From Faecalibacterium sp. (GTDB taxonomy: Bacteria > Bacillota > Clostridia > Oscillospirales > Ruminococcaceae), in contig JAHHRL010000009.1 in assembly GCA_020025825.1 (NCBI GenBank), forward strand, positions 1-64,000: a DNA stretch of 64,000 nt. The letters are read 5' to 3'. Of this stretch, positions 15,653-24,714 are shown one piece after another (position 1 is the stretch's first letter; each line of letters begins with the position of its first letter). A model generated the notes under the pieces. That model saw nothing but the letters and a program-made list of their open reading frames with translations, did not search any database and was not told the origin of the DNA. A program made the translations under genes and the position numbers.

Positions 15653-17899
15653 ATGGCCAAAAAAAATGCGAAAAAACAAATTCGCCCTGCCCGCCCCCAG
15701 CTGGGTGAAGGGGTAGAGATTCTGAACGCAGGCTCTGTCCTGGAGAATCCCATTACCAAAACGCTGGAAGTAAACTATATGCCCTATGCAATGAGCGTTA
15801 TTGTAAGCCGTGCATTGCCGGAAATTGATGGCTTTAAGCCTTCGCACCGTAAGCTGCTGTATACAATGTACGATATGAACCTGCTCAAGGGTAAGCGTAC
15901 CAAGTCGGCAAATATTGTAGGCAGCACCATGCACCTGAACCCTCACGGTGATGCTGCCATTTACGAAACGATGGTGCGTATGGGCCGTGGCAACGAAAGC
16001 TTGCTGGTGCCTTACGTAGACAGTAAGGGTAACTTTGGTAAGGCATACAGCCGTGATATGTCTTACGCAGCATCTCGTTATACAGAGGCAAAACTGGAGC
16101 CTGTGTGTGAGGAGTTGTTCCGTGATATTGATAAGGACACGGTGGATTTTGTACCCAACTATGACGGCGAAACAACAGAGCCTACCTTATTGCCGGTTAC
16201 CTTCCCCACAATTCTGGCAAACAATACGCTGGGTATTGCGGTTGGTATGGCGTGCAACATCTGCTCGTTTGATTTAACAGAGCTGTGCAACACCACCATC
16301 GCCCTGATGAAAGACCCTGACCACGATATTTTGTCTACCATGCCTGCACCCGACTTTGTGGGCGGCGGCCAGATTTTATATGATGCGAGCGAAATGAAGC
16401 GCATTGTAGAAACAGGCCGTGGCAGCGTAAAAGTACGTGCACGCTATCGTATTGTGGACAACAATATGATTGAAATTACCCAGATTCCGCCTACCACCAC
16501 GGTAGAAGCAATCATGGATAAGATTTCGGATTTGGTCAAGCAGGGCCGTGTAAAAGAAATCAGCGATATGCGTGATGAAACCGACTTGAACGGTTTGAAA
16601 CTGACTTTGGACTTAAAGCGTGGCCAAGACCCCGAAAAGTTGATGAACCGCCTGTTTAAGTCTACACCGCTGGAGGATAGCTTTAGCTGCAACTTCAATA
16701 TTCTGGTAGCCGGCCAGCCTAAGGTTATGGGTGTGCGCCAGATTTTGACAGAGTGGACAGCATTCCGTATGGAGTGTGTGCGCCGCCGCACCTACTACGA
16801 GCTGCAGGGTAAGCAAAAGCGCCTGCATCTGTTAAAGGGTCTGGAAGCTATCCTGATGGACATTGACAAGGCCATTCGGATTGTTCGTGAAACAGACGAA
16901 GAAGCCGAGGTTGTGCCTAACCTGATGATTGGCTTTGGTATTGATGAAGTGCAGGCGGAGTATGTGGCTGAAATTAAGCTGCGTCACCTGAACAGAGAGT
17001 ATATCTTAAAGCGTACGGCAGAAATTGAGGACCTGGAAAAAGCAATTGCCGACTTGGAAGATATTTTGAAGCGTCCTGCACGTATCCGTAAAATCATGAT
17101 GAACGAGCTGGCAGACGTGGCAAAGAAGTATGGAAAGCCTCGCCATTGTGAAATTCTGTATGATGTGCCCGAAGGTGCAGATGAGGACGAGACGCCCGCT
17201 ATGCCGGACTACCCTGTTACAATCTTCTTTACCAAAGACGGCTACTTTAAGAAAATCACCCCCCAAAGCTTGCGCATGAGTGGTGAGCAAAAGCTGAAAG
17301 AAGGCGACGAAATCGTATGGCAGGCAGAAACCAGAAATAATTTGGATTTGCTGCTGTTTACGGATAAGCGTCAGGTATATAAGTGCCGTATAGGCGATTT
17401 CGAGGACTGCAAGGCCAGCCAGATGGGTATCTATTTGGCTAGTAAGCTGGGCATGGAAGAAGGGGAAAATCCCATCTTTATACTGCCTACGCTGGACTAT
17501 AAGGGCTGGGTATTGTTTGCGTATGCAAATGGTAAATTTGCAAAGATTCCGCTGAGCACTTATCAGACAAAGCAAAATCGCCGCAAGCTGCTAAAGGCCT
17601 ATAGTGATAAAGCAGAGCTGGCACGGATGCTTTATCTGCCGGAAGAAACCGAGATTTCTATCCGCACGTCGGGCGGCAGAATGCTGTTGGTGGGTACCGC
17701 ACAAATTGGTGAAAAGGCTACCAGAGATAGTCAGGGCGTTGCAGTGATTACGTTGAAAAAGAACCAAACTATTGCAAGCGTAAAACCTGCCATTGAGTTG
17801 GAAATTGCAAATCCGCATAGGTATCGTGTGCGTAGTTTGCCTGCAGCTGGTGCGATTATCCGTGAGGAAGATAAAACCGAGCAGCTGACCTTGCTGTAA
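15653..17899 (+). CDS. parC: Type IIA topoisomerase subunit A (ParC-like, topoisomerase IV)
   Basis: A 748-residue DNA-cleavage subunit. The winged-helix domain has YAMSVIVSRALPEIDGFKPS and the catalytic tyrosine in AASRYTEAKL (Tyr143). The quinolone-determining segment reads HGDAAIYETMVRM: the usual Ser of HGDS is Ala101, while the acidic partner four residues on is Glu105. A coiled-coil gate region (about 420-490) and a beta-pinwheel C-terminal domain follow. It shares an operon with parE, and rlmH starts 12 nt after its stop. Confidence 0.9.
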   Translation: MAKKNAKKQIRPARPQLGEGVEILNAGSVLENPITKTLEVNYMPYAMSVIVSRALPEIDGFKPSHRKLLYTMYDMNLLKGKRTKSANIVGSTMHLNPHGDAAIYETMVRMGRGNESLLVPYVDSKGNFGKAYSRDMSYAASRYTEAKLEPVCEELFRDIDKDTVDFVPNYDGETTEPTLLPVTFPTILANNTLGIAVGMACNICSFDLTELCNTTIALMKDPDHDILSTMPAPDFVGGGQILYDASEMKRIVETGRGSVKVRARYRIVDNNMIEITQIPPTTTVEAIMDKISDLVKQGRVKEISDMRDETDLNGLKLTLDLKRGQDPEKLMNRLFKSTPLEDSFSCNFNILVAGQPKVMGVRQILTEWTAFRMECVRRRTYYELQGKQKRLHLLKGLEAILMDIDKAIRIVRETDEEAEVVPNLMIGFGIDEVQAEYVAEIKLRHLNREYILKRTAEIEDLEKAIADLEDILKRPARIRKIMMNELADVAKKYGKPRHCEILYDVPEGADEDETPAMPDYPVTIFFTKDGYFKKITPQSLRMSGEQKLKEGDEIVWQAETRNNLDLLLFTDKRQVYKCRIGDFEDCKASQMGIYLASKLGMEEGENPIFILPTLDYKGWVLFAYANGKFAKIPLSTYQTKQNRRKLLKAYSDKAELARMLYLPEETEISIRTSGGRMLLVGTAQIGEKATRDSQGVAVITLKKNQTIASVKPAIELEIANPHRYRVRSLPAAGAIIREEDKTEQLTLL

Positions 17900-17911
17900 G
17901 GAGGAAATGCA

Positions 17912-18397
17912 ATGCAGAATATCCAGTTGATTTGTTTGGGTAAGTGCAATGCCAAGTACTTTGCAGAGGGCGTGGCAGAATATCAAAAGCGACTGAACGC
18001 ATTTGCCAGTTTTCAAATTGTGGAACTGCCGGAAGAAAATATTCAGGAAAAGAATGCCAGCCCGGCGGTGATTGAAAAAGCACTGGAAAAAGAAGCAAAG
18101 GCTATTTTGGCCAGTGTAAAAAAGGGCGCCGCAATTGTAGCTTTGTGCATCGAAGGCAAGCAGCTTTCCAGCGAGGAGCTGGCCGGTTACTTGGCAGACC
18201 GTGCCCAAAGCGGCAACGGAGACGTTGCTTTTGTGATAGGTTCGTCACATGGATTGGCACCGGTGGTTAAGCAAGCAGCAAGCCTGAAATTCAGTATGGG
18301 ACGCATTACGATGCCCCATCAGATGGCTCGTCTGGTTTTAACGGAGCAAATATACCGTGCTTGTACTATCAATAATGGCATGAAATATCATAAATAA
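17912..18397 (+). CDS. rlmH: 23S rRNA (pseudouridine1915-N3)-methyltransferase
   Basis: A 161-residue SPOUT methyltransferase with the trefoil-knot signature near the end: FVIGSSHGLAPVV (SAM site) and MPHQMARLVLTEQIYRA, then the terminal NNGMKYHK. RlmH methylates pseudouridine 1915 in helix 69 of 23S rRNA. AAGGAGG lies at the end of parC, so it is translated from the parEC transcript. A terminator follows at 18439. Confidence 0.95.
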   Translation: MQNIQLICLGKCNAKYFAEGVAEYQKRLNAFASFQIVELPEENIQEKNASPAVIEKALEKEAKAILASVKKGAAIVALCIEGKQLSSEELAGYLADRAQSGNGDVAFVIGSSHGLAPVVKQAASLKFSMGRITMPHQMARLVLTEQIYRACTINNGMKYHK

Positions 18398-18438
18398 AAA
18401 ATCCCGCTGTTGCATTCGGCGAGGGGGCGTAAAACAGT

Positions 18439-18480
18439 AAATGGCAGTATCTCGTTTTGAGGTGCTGCCATTTTTATTTT
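18439..18480 (+). terminator. Terminator of parE-parC-rlmH
   Basis: AAATGGCAG (18439-18447) pairs with CTGCCATTT (18465-18473) and the inner ATCTC pairs with GAGGT; TTATTTTTT follows. Confidence 0.8.
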
Positions 18481-18490
18481 TTAGGGAGCA

Positions 18491-18619
18491 ATGGGATACA
18501 CCGACAAGGAGGCTGTTGGCGGCATCCAGGATGCACTGGATACCAAGGTAATCAATGCTGCGGATAATAATAAAAACGGCAGGCAGAGATTTTTGCTCTC
18601 TGCCTGCCGTTTTATTTGA
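18491..18619 (+). other. Possible short gene remnant (42 codons)
   Basis: An ATG behind GGGAG opens a frame reading MGYTDKEAVGGIQDALDTKV, which looks protein-like, but its last third is the following terminator hairpin. It sits between two terminators with no promoter of its own. It is more likely a leftover of a deleted gene than a working one; I do not recognise it. Confidence 0.2.
18573..18613. terminator. Bidirectional terminator between rlmH side and hydrogenase
   Basis: AAAACGGCAGGCAGAG (18573-18588) pairs perfectly with CTCTGCCTGCCGTTTT (18598-18613). A T-rich tail on either strand lets it serve the minus-strand hydrogenase gene. Confidence 0.8.
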
Positions 18620-18668
18620 TTGTTTTATACCCGCTGCCCGTCAGCATAGCGGGAATGTAACGGTAAAG

Positions 18669-20219
18669 TTAATCGCGCAAGTCTTCGGCGCCGTCTTTCA
18701 GGAAGTGGATGTTGTTGATAAAGGCACTCTGCTCGGGGTCAGCAAAGGGGGCCTCTGACTTGTATTTATTCAAAGCAGCAGCGGTTTTAACGGGGTCAGC
18801 AATGGTGCCGGCACCACCGATACAACCGCCCGGGCAGCCCATGCCTTCCAGCAGGTAGCCGTCGTACTTACCGGCCTTTGCAAGTGCAAGCAGCTTTTTA
18901 CAGTCGGCGAGGCCTTGTGCAGAAGCAACCTTCACTTCCTTGTCGGGGTACCACTCATGGATTTTATTCGCAACGGCCTTTGCAACACCGCCGGAAACCG
19001 CAAAGCCACGGCCGGCAGCAGATGCGTAGTTCAAATCTTCGTCGTTTACATCCAGACTGTCAAAGTCCAAATCCTTAGCTTGAATAATGCCGGAAAGCTC
19101 CTCGAAAGTAAGCACGAAATCCACGTCGCTGCGGACGGTGCGGCGGCTGGCCTCCAGCTTTTTAGCGGCACAAGGTCCGATAAAGCACATACGTGCCTCC
19201 GGGTCTGCACGCTTTAACATACGTGCAGTAAACACCATGGGGGTCATGGTCATGGAAATATTTTTTGCCAAATCCGGGAAAGTCTTTTTGGCCATCATGC
19301 TCCATGCAGGGCAGCAGGAAGTTGCCATAAAGGCTTTTTCAGCGGGGACTTCTTTCAAAAAGTCCTTTGCTTCATCGACGGTACACAAATCGGCACCGAT
19401 AGCAACTTCTACAACATCACAGAAGCCCAAAGCCTTTAGCGCTGCACGGAATTTACCGGTTTGCGACAAAGCCGGAAACTGGTTTACAAAAGCGGGAGCG
19501 ACCAGTGCGTAAATCTTATCGCCGCGGTTAAAACTTTGAATCAACTGATAAATCTGACCCTTGTCGGCAATTGCGCCAAAGGGGCAGTTTACTAAACACT
19601 GACCACAGGAAACACACTTACTGTAGTCGATTTCCGCACGGCCGAACTCGTCGCTGGCAATTGCGTTCATACCACAGCTGGCAGCACAGGGGCGCTCGGT
19701 TTTTACAATGGCATTATAAGGGCATACAGATACACAGCGGCCGCACTTGATACATTTGCTTTGGTCAATCTTACTGCGGCCATTGATGATGCTGATTGCG
19801 TCCTTGGGGCATACTTCCATGCAAGGGTGAGCAAGGCAGCCCTGACAAAGGTTGGATACCTTTACCAGCTTTTCCGGGCAGCTATTACATGCAAACTTGA
19901 TAACATTAACCAGCGGAGGGTCATAGTATTTATCGGCAATGGCGGCATCCTCCAAACCGGAAACAGCACTGTTGTGCTCGTCGATACGGCGCAGAGGCAG
20001 GCCCATTGCTAAGCGGACACGTTCTTCAACAATTGCACGCTCTAAAAAAATATCTCGGCGGTGCTTACCTACTTCGCCGGGAACAATTTTATATGGAATT
20101 TGACGCATCAAGTGGTTGGCTTCTTCACCATGCACATTTGCATAGCTCATCCGTGCAACCTCCGCAAATACCTGATTGCGAATTTGGTGCACAGTAGTGT
20201 CGATACCACGGAAACTCAT
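18669..20219 (-). CDS. Monomeric [FeFe] hydrogenase, group B-like
   Basis: A 516-residue ferredoxin-hydrogenase. Cys-rich N-terminal clusters (CNSC..CQGC, CIKCGRC, CAASC, CVSCGQC; about 111-212) suggest three or more [4Fe-4S] centres. The H-cluster motifs are L1 TSCCPAW (300-306), L2 GPCAAKK (348-354) and L3 EGMGCPGGCIGG (458-469). GPC in L2 and GMGCPGGC in L3 resemble group B rather than group A enzymes. Expected chemistry is reversible proton reduction, or sensing in some relatives. No maturase or partner genes adjoin it. Start chosen at ATG 20219 behind AAAGGAG. Confidence 0.85.
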   Translation of the reverse strand: MSFRGIDTTVHQIRNQVFAEVARMSYANVHGEEANHLMRQIPYKIVPGEVGKHRRDIFLERAIVEERVRLAMGLPLRRIDEHNSAVSGLEDAAIADKYYDPPLVNVIKFACNSCPEKLVKVSNLCQGCLAHPCMEVCPKDAISIINGRSKIDQSKCIKCGRCVSVCPYNAIVKTERPCAASCGMNAIASDEFGRAEIDYSKCVSCGQCLVNCPFGAIADKGQIYQLIQSFNRGDKIYALVAPAFVNQFPALSQTGKFRAALKALGFCDVVEVAIGADLCTVDEAKDFLKEVPAEKAFMATSCCPAWSMMAKKTFPDLAKNISMTMTPMVFTARMLKRADPEARMCFIGPCAAKKLEASRRTVRSDVDFVLTFEELSGIIQAKDLDFDSLDVNDEDLNYASAAGRGFAVSGGVAKAVANKIHEWYPDKEVKVASAQGLADCKKLLALAKAGKYDGYLLEGMGCPGGCIGGAGTIADPVKTAAALNKYKSEAPFADPEQSAFINNIHFLKDGAEDLRD

Positions 20220-20404
20220 AGCTTTGCTCCTTTGCCTTAGAAAAAGAAAAATCTGAAGTTTTGAAGTTTTATTATTTGGTATGATTATAACATATCGTTT
20301 CCAAAATTGGAAAGGAGAAAGGTTGCATGGTAACTTTTTACAGGAAATTGGATGAATGGACAAATGACAGGTGGGTTTTCTGACGAAAACGTTAATTTGA
20401 AAAT

Positions 20405-20429
20405 AAAAAAAGCGACCCAAAAGGTCGCT
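20405..20429 (-). terminator. Terminator of the AI-2E gene
   Basis: On the minus strand AGCGACC (20429-20423) pairs with GGTCGCT (20417-20411), followed by a run of seven Ts. Confidence 0.75.
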
Positions 20430-20435
20430 TTTGAA

Positions 20436-21698
20436 TTATTTCGTTTTAGGAGGTTCTTTTTCGCCTTTTTTAACTTCCGCAGGCAATTCGGCTTCCACAA
20501 CAGTACGGGAAGCTGTGGCGGGACGCGGCTTATAATGAGACAAAAGTTCATCGCAGTGGTGGCGCCGCAAACCACGAGCAACAAGGCGGCGCAGGATGTC
20601 ATAAATGACTGCAAAAAGCGGCACTGCAATAATCATGCCGACAAATCCCCATAAGCCGCCGAACAGCAAAATCGAGAACAAAACCCAAATGCTGGACAGG
20701 CCGGTATTGTCGCCCAAAATTTTGGGGCCAAGGATATTTCCGTCAAACTGCTGCAATACAAGGATGAACAGCACAAACCAAAAGGCCTGCATAGGCTCCT
20801 CGATTAAAATAAGCAGAGTAGCAGGTACAGCGCCGATAAAAGGACCGAAGAACGGAATGACATTGGTTACACCGATGATTACCGAAATCAACAGTGCATT
20901 GTTTACATGGAAAGGTGTTAGGCAGAAGTAACAGATGATACCGATAATCAGCGAGTCAATCAGTTTGCCCACGATGAATCCGCCGAACATTTTATCAGCA
21001 TATAAGATTTCTTCGTATACTTTATCTGCCCAGCGTGGCTTCATGGTACTGTACAGAATCATCTTGCCTTGCTGCGCAAATTTTTTACGAGAAGATAGCA
21101 GGTAGATTGCTACAATAATGCCGATAACCAAGTCAAAAAGCATATTGACGGTACGCATTGCAACCAGACCGACGCTGCCCATCAGGCTGGTGATGGAGGG
21201 AAGCAGGGATGTTTGAATCCAGTTTTCCAGTTCCATGCTAATTGTTTGGTAGCCCTGCCCTAAGGTATCCAGCATTTCGGGAGAGTTTTCCAAATATTGG
21301 CTGACCCAGATAACAAAAGTTTTGATTTCACCGGGCAGCGTTTGTGCCAAAGCCAAGATGCTGTCCAGCAACTGGGGCAAAATTAAAAGCAGAAGCAAGG
21401 CCGTTAATAGTAAACCTGTAAATAAGCTTGCCGCTACCGCAAGGCCGTTGGCAAGACTTTTGTGCTTGGCAATCAGGTGCTTGCGCAGAAAATCCTCATA
21501 CGCATTACACAGCGGTTTGAGCAGATAAGCAATTACGCCGCCGTAAATAAAAGGTGCAAGAATCTGGGCGAGGGTGCCTGCCCATTGCTTCAATGTTGGA
21601 AACTGGTATATAATAAAGAAAAACAGCACACTGAGCGCAATTGTACCAAAGCCTGTCAGCATGGCATATACATAGCGCATTTTTTCGTTTCGGTTCAT
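20436..21698 (-). CDS. AI-2E family transporter (PerM/YtvI-like)
   Basis: A 420-residue membrane protein with about seven to eight helices and the family's late signature VIIGVTNVIPFFGPFIGAVPA (about 280-300). This family was named for autoinducer-2 export, but other members are ion antiporters or sporulation permeases, so the substrate is open. The C-terminal tail beyond about 380 is charged and cytoplasmic. ATG 21698 follows AAAGGA. A promoter with TTGACC (21811-21806), 18 bp, TATAGT (21787-21782) lies upstream on the minus strand. Confidence 0.85.
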   Translation of the reverse strand: MNRNEKMRYVYAMLTGFGTIALSVLFFFIIYQFPTLKQWAGTLAQILAPFIYGGVIAYLLKPLCNAYEDFLRKHLIAKHKSLANGLAVAASLFTGLLLTALLLLLILPQLLDSILALAQTLPGEIKTFVIWVSQYLENSPEMLDTLGQGYQTISMELENWIQTSLLPSITSLMGSVGLVAMRTVNMLFDLVIGIIVAIYLLSSRKKFAQQGKMILYSTMKPRWADKVYEEILYADKMFGGFIVGKLIDSLIIGIICYFCLTPFHVNNALLISVIIGVTNVIPFFGPFIGAVPATLLILIEEPMQAFWFVLFILVLQQFDGNILGPKILGDNTGLSSIWVLFSILLFGGLWGFVGMIIAVPLFAVIYDILRRLVARGLRRHHCDELLSHYKPRPATASRTVVEAELPAEVKKGEKEPPKTK

Positions 21699-21968
21699 AA
21701 AATGTCCTTTCTGCGACAATAAATGAATAAAATTGACAGCGTAAAAAATAAAATCTGCTGCGCAATCATATCCTTACTGTAACTATAACATTAGTGTAGT
21801 TGTGGGGTCAAGCAAATATAGCAAAGCTGTGGTAAAGACGCAAAAAATACGAAGATGTGCCAGGATACCTTGATAATTTGACAACAAAGTGCTTTACTAT
21901 ATTGGCGAACTATCTCCAATACATACAAATAGAAATCTGGCGGGTTAGCCCGGCAGAGGAGGAAGAAT

Positions 21969-22457
21969 ATGGCTATTGCAGTGTATCCGGGCAGTTTTGA
22001 TCCGGTGACAAAAGGGCATTTGGATATTATCGAGCGTGCTGCACACATCAATGACCAACTAATCGTTGCGGTTTTGGTAAACAGTGCAAAAAATCCCTTG
22101 TTTACATTAGACGAACGTGTGCAGCTATTGCGGGAATGCTGCAAAGATATGCCGAATGTGACAGTGGAAAGCTTTAACGGCCTGACTGTAAACTTTGCCA
22201 AAGCACACGGCGCAACCGTTTTGGTACGAGGCTTGCGTGCGGTTACGGACTTTGAGGTGGAGATGCAGCTGGCACAGACCAACCGTGCGTTGATGCCGGA
22301 AGTGGATACGATGTTTTTTGTAACAAGCATTAACTGGAGCTACCTGTCATCCAGCATTGTAAAAGAAGCTGCTTGCTACGGCAGTGATGTTTCAAAATTT
22401 GTTACACCCAATGTAGTAGAAGCATTGAAAAAGAAGTACAAACTTCTAAATAAATAA
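21969..22457 (+). CDS. coaD: Phosphopantetheine adenylyltransferase
   Basis: A 162-residue nucleotidyltransferase that makes dephospho-CoA from 4'-phosphopantetheine and ATP. The N-terminus VYPGSFDPVTKGHLDII has the TxGH nucleotide-binding motif (14-17); later RGLRAVTDFEVEMQLAQTNR and SSSIVKE are conserved CoaD segments. GAGGAGG precedes the ATG. The gene is alone on the plus strand between minus-strand neighbours and ends in a terminator. Confidence 0.95.
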   Translation: MAIAVYPGSFDPVTKGHLDIIERAAHINDQLIVAVLVNSAKNPLFTLDERVQLLRECCKDMPNVTVESFNGLTVNFAKAHGATVLVRGLRAVTDFEVEMQLAQTNRALMPEVDTMFFVTSINWSYLSSSIVKEAACYGSDVSKFVTPNVVEALKKKYKLLNK

Positions 22458-22460
22458 CAT

Positions 22461-22500
22461 AAAAGCCTCCCTGCTTGGTTTAAGCGGGGAGGCTTTTTAT
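22461..22500. terminator. Terminator shared by coaD and the PH-domain gene
   Basis: AAAGCCTCCCTGCTT (22462-22476) pairs with AAGCGGGGAGGCTTT (22482-22496) with one G-T pair. T-runs on both strands make it bidirectional between convergent genes. Confidence 0.8.
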
Positions 22501-22504
22501 TTTG

Positions 22505-22975
22505 TTAAATGAGGGAGTCGTCAACAGGGCAGTCGGGAATGCCGTCACCGTCTAAATCGGTGGCATCATTAGGAGCAGCATCGCCCATTAGCTCGGTAGA
22601 GCGAATGCCGTTTTTACGACGGCTCTTTTCTACACACTTGCTCAGAACCTCTTTTACCTTGCGAGGATTTTTAACATGAACCAAATCCAAATGCGGAACG
22701 GTAACGTCGGTGGAGCTTACGCATATAGTGCCGACACCAAACAAGCGTTCGCTCAGGCTTTGGCGCATGCTGATATCCTGTATGCGGTACAGCAGGACTT
22801 CTTCTTCGTGCAGGCTGAGCAGGCCGGTATTCAGCAGCAGTTTATCTTCGTTTAACTGATAGCGTGTAAACGAGAGAGGCATGCCAAGGATACGTTTGCG
22901 GTCAGTCCACAGCAGGGGCTTTTCTTCCACGTCTACGGTAAACTCTCCGCTGCGCAGCTTTTTGTTTTCACTCAT
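22505..22975 (-). CDS. PH-domain protein (YdbS/bPH_2-like) with an Asp-rich tail
   Basis: A 156-residue protein. Residues about 20-115 (LLWTDRKRILGMPLSFTRYQL, LLLNTGLLSLHEEEVLLYRIQDI, RLFGVGTICVSS) match bacterial PH domains of the bPH_2 type. No membrane helix is present, unlike many YdbS-like relatives. The tail ends with DLDGDGIPDCPVDD (140-153), which looks like the calcium loop of thrombospondin type 3 or dockerin repeats, odd for a cytoplasmic protein. It lies 33 nt downstream of yifB on the same strand, likely one transcript. Function unknown. Confidence 0.7.
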   Translation of the reverse strand: MSENKKLRSGEFTVDVEEKPLLWTDRKRILGMPLSFTRYQLNEDKLLLNTGLLSLHEEEVLLYRIQDISMRQSLSERLFGVGTICVSSTDVTVPHLDLVHVKNPRKVKEVLSKCVEKSRRKNGIRSTELMGDAAPNDATDLDGDGIPDCPVDDSLI

Positions 22976-23008
22976 ATAAATACCTCACTTTCATGGTACA
23001 AACTCATT

Positions 23009-24553
23009 TTAAATAAAAGAACTTTTTTTGTCCAGTGCACGATATTGCAGTGCCTCCATAAGGGACTCAGCACCGATGGCGGCTTCACCGGACAGGTCTG
23101 CGATAGTGCGGGCAACACGGAGGATTCTGTCATAACCACGGGCAGAAAGACCTAAGCGGTCGTAGGCACTATGCAAAATTATTTCGGCGTCCGCTGTTAA
23201 GGGGCAGGCCCGGCGGATTTGTGCACTGGTTAGGTCTGCATTGCAAATAACGCCGTGATATAGGGCAGAGTCGTAACGCTTTAGTTGAATCTGTCTGGCT
23301 TTTAGGACTCGTGCACGGATTTGCGCACTGCTTTCGCCTCCGGTGCCGCCCCTTAGTTCCTCGTAAGCAATGGGTTCCATTTCTACGTGCAGGTCGATGC
23401 GGTCCAAAAGCGGGCCGCTAATGCGGCTGCGATAACGGTCAATTGCAGAGGGCGAGCAGGTGCATTCATGGGTAGGGTGCCCATAGTACCCGCATTTGCA
23501 GGGGTTCATTGCGGCAACAAGCATAAAGCGGCTGGGATATGTGGCGCTGCCTGCTACACGGCTAACGGTAATACAGCCATCTTCAATGGGCTGCCGTAAA
23601 ACTTCCAGGCTTTCACGGCTGAATTCCGGAAGCTCGTCTAAAAAGAGCACACCGCTATGGGCTAGGCTGACCTCGCCCGGCCGAAAAGAAGCACCGCCTC
23701 CGGCCAGTGCGGCTGCACTGGTAGAATGGTGTGGACTGCGAAAAGGCCGCTGATGAATCAAGCCGCTTCCGGCAGGCAAAAGCCCGGCAACAGAGTAGAT
23801 TTTGGTAGCCTCCATACTTTCTTTCCGCTGGAGCGGCGGCAAAATACCGGGAAGCCGCTTTGCAAGCATAGACTTACCTGTGCCGGGTGCACCGACCAAT
23901 AAAATATTATGTCCGCCGGCAGCCGCAATTTCCATAGCACGTCGTGCAAGCGGCTGGCCGTGTACATCGGCAAAATCGGGTGCGGAAACAGCATCCTGGT
24001 CGGGGCAGAAGGGGGGACAAACAGCAGGGGGGATGCGGAGCTCGCCGCTAAGAGCCTGTACAACTTCCCGTGCACTGCTGCAAGGGAAAACCTGCAATCC
24101 GTTATCGACGGCGCAGGCTGCCTCAGCAGCGTTTTCCGCAGGCAGATAAAGCCGCTTGATACCGCATTGTGCGGCGGCAATGGCCATAGGCAGCACACCG
24201 GATACAGGGCGCAGAGAACCATTCAGGGCAAGTTCGCCGATAAAGGCTGTATCGGCCGCTGGTACGGGGATTTGCCCGGCGGCAGAAAGGACAGCAAGAA
24301 AAATAGCCAAGTCGTAAACAGGGCCGGTCTTTTTTACGTCGGCAGGGGCAAGGTTGATGGTAAGCCGGCTGGCAGGCCAAGCAAAGCCGAGATTTTTCAG
24401 TGCGGCACGTACACGGTCGCCGCTTTCCTTGACAGCGGAATCCGGCAGGCCGACGATATTCAGACTGGGCAGCCCTGGGGCTACATCGGCTTCTACTGTA
24501 ACGGCAAAGCCGGATAAGCCGTGCAGCCCAAAACTGTTCAGTTTTGCATACAT
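23009..24553 (-). CDS. YifB/ComM family Mg-chelatase-like AAA ATPase
   Basis: A 514-residue protein with an N-terminal Lon-protease-like domain (MYAKLNSFGLHGLSGFAVTV...), a Mg-chelatase AAA core with Walker A GAPGTGKSMLAKRLPG and Walker B VLFLDELPEF, a Cys cluster PCKCGYYGHPTHECTC, and a C-terminal domain. ComM, the best-studied member, is a hexameric helicase aiding branch migration in natural transformation; the role in non-competent clostridia is unclear. Start chosen at ATG 24553, where family similarity begins. Promoter TTGTGC (24619-24614), 17 bp, TATACT (24596-24591) lies on the minus strand. Confidence 0.9.
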   Translation of the reverse strand: MYAKLNSFGLHGLSGFAVTVEADVAPGLPSLNIVGLPDSAVKESGDRVRAALKNLGFAWPASRLTINLAPADVKKTGPVYDLAIFLAVLSAAGQIPVPAADTAFIGELALNGSLRPVSGVLPMAIAAAQCGIKRLYLPAENAAEAACAVDNGLQVFPCSSAREVVQALSGELRIPPAVCPPFCPDQDAVSAPDFADVHGQPLARRAMEIAAAGGHNILLVGAPGTGKSMLAKRLPGILPPLQRKESMEATKIYSVAGLLPAGSGLIHQRPFRSPHHSTSAAALAGGGASFRPGEVSLAHSGVLFLDELPEFSRESLEVLRQPIEDGCITVSRVAGSATYPSRFMLVAAMNPCKCGYYGHPTHECTCSPSAIDRYRSRISGPLLDRIDLHVEMEPIAYEELRGGTGGESSAQIRARVLKARQIQLKRYDSALYHGVICNADLTSAQIRRACPLTADAEIILHSAYDRLGLSARGYDRILRVARTIADLSGEAAIGAESLMEALQYRALDKKSSFI

Positions 24554-24626
24554 AAGGTGACACCTTCCGTAAGTAATTTTGTTTATTGTTAGTATAACAG
24601 CGGTGAAGTTCGTGCACAATACAGAA

Positions 24627-24655
24627 TTGACACCACGGAATCAGCGCTTTACAAT
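24627..24655 (+). promoter_or_regulatory. Promoter of the phosphoglucomutase gene
   Basis: TTGACA (24627-24632), 17-bp spacer, TACAAT (24650-24655). It is divergent from the yifB promoter, with the two -35 elements 7 bp apart. Confidence 0.8.
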
Positions 24656-24714
24656 AGTGTGTAGAAATACAAGTTTGCGATTTTTAACAAACAGCAGGAA
24701 CGGGAGGTCTGTTT

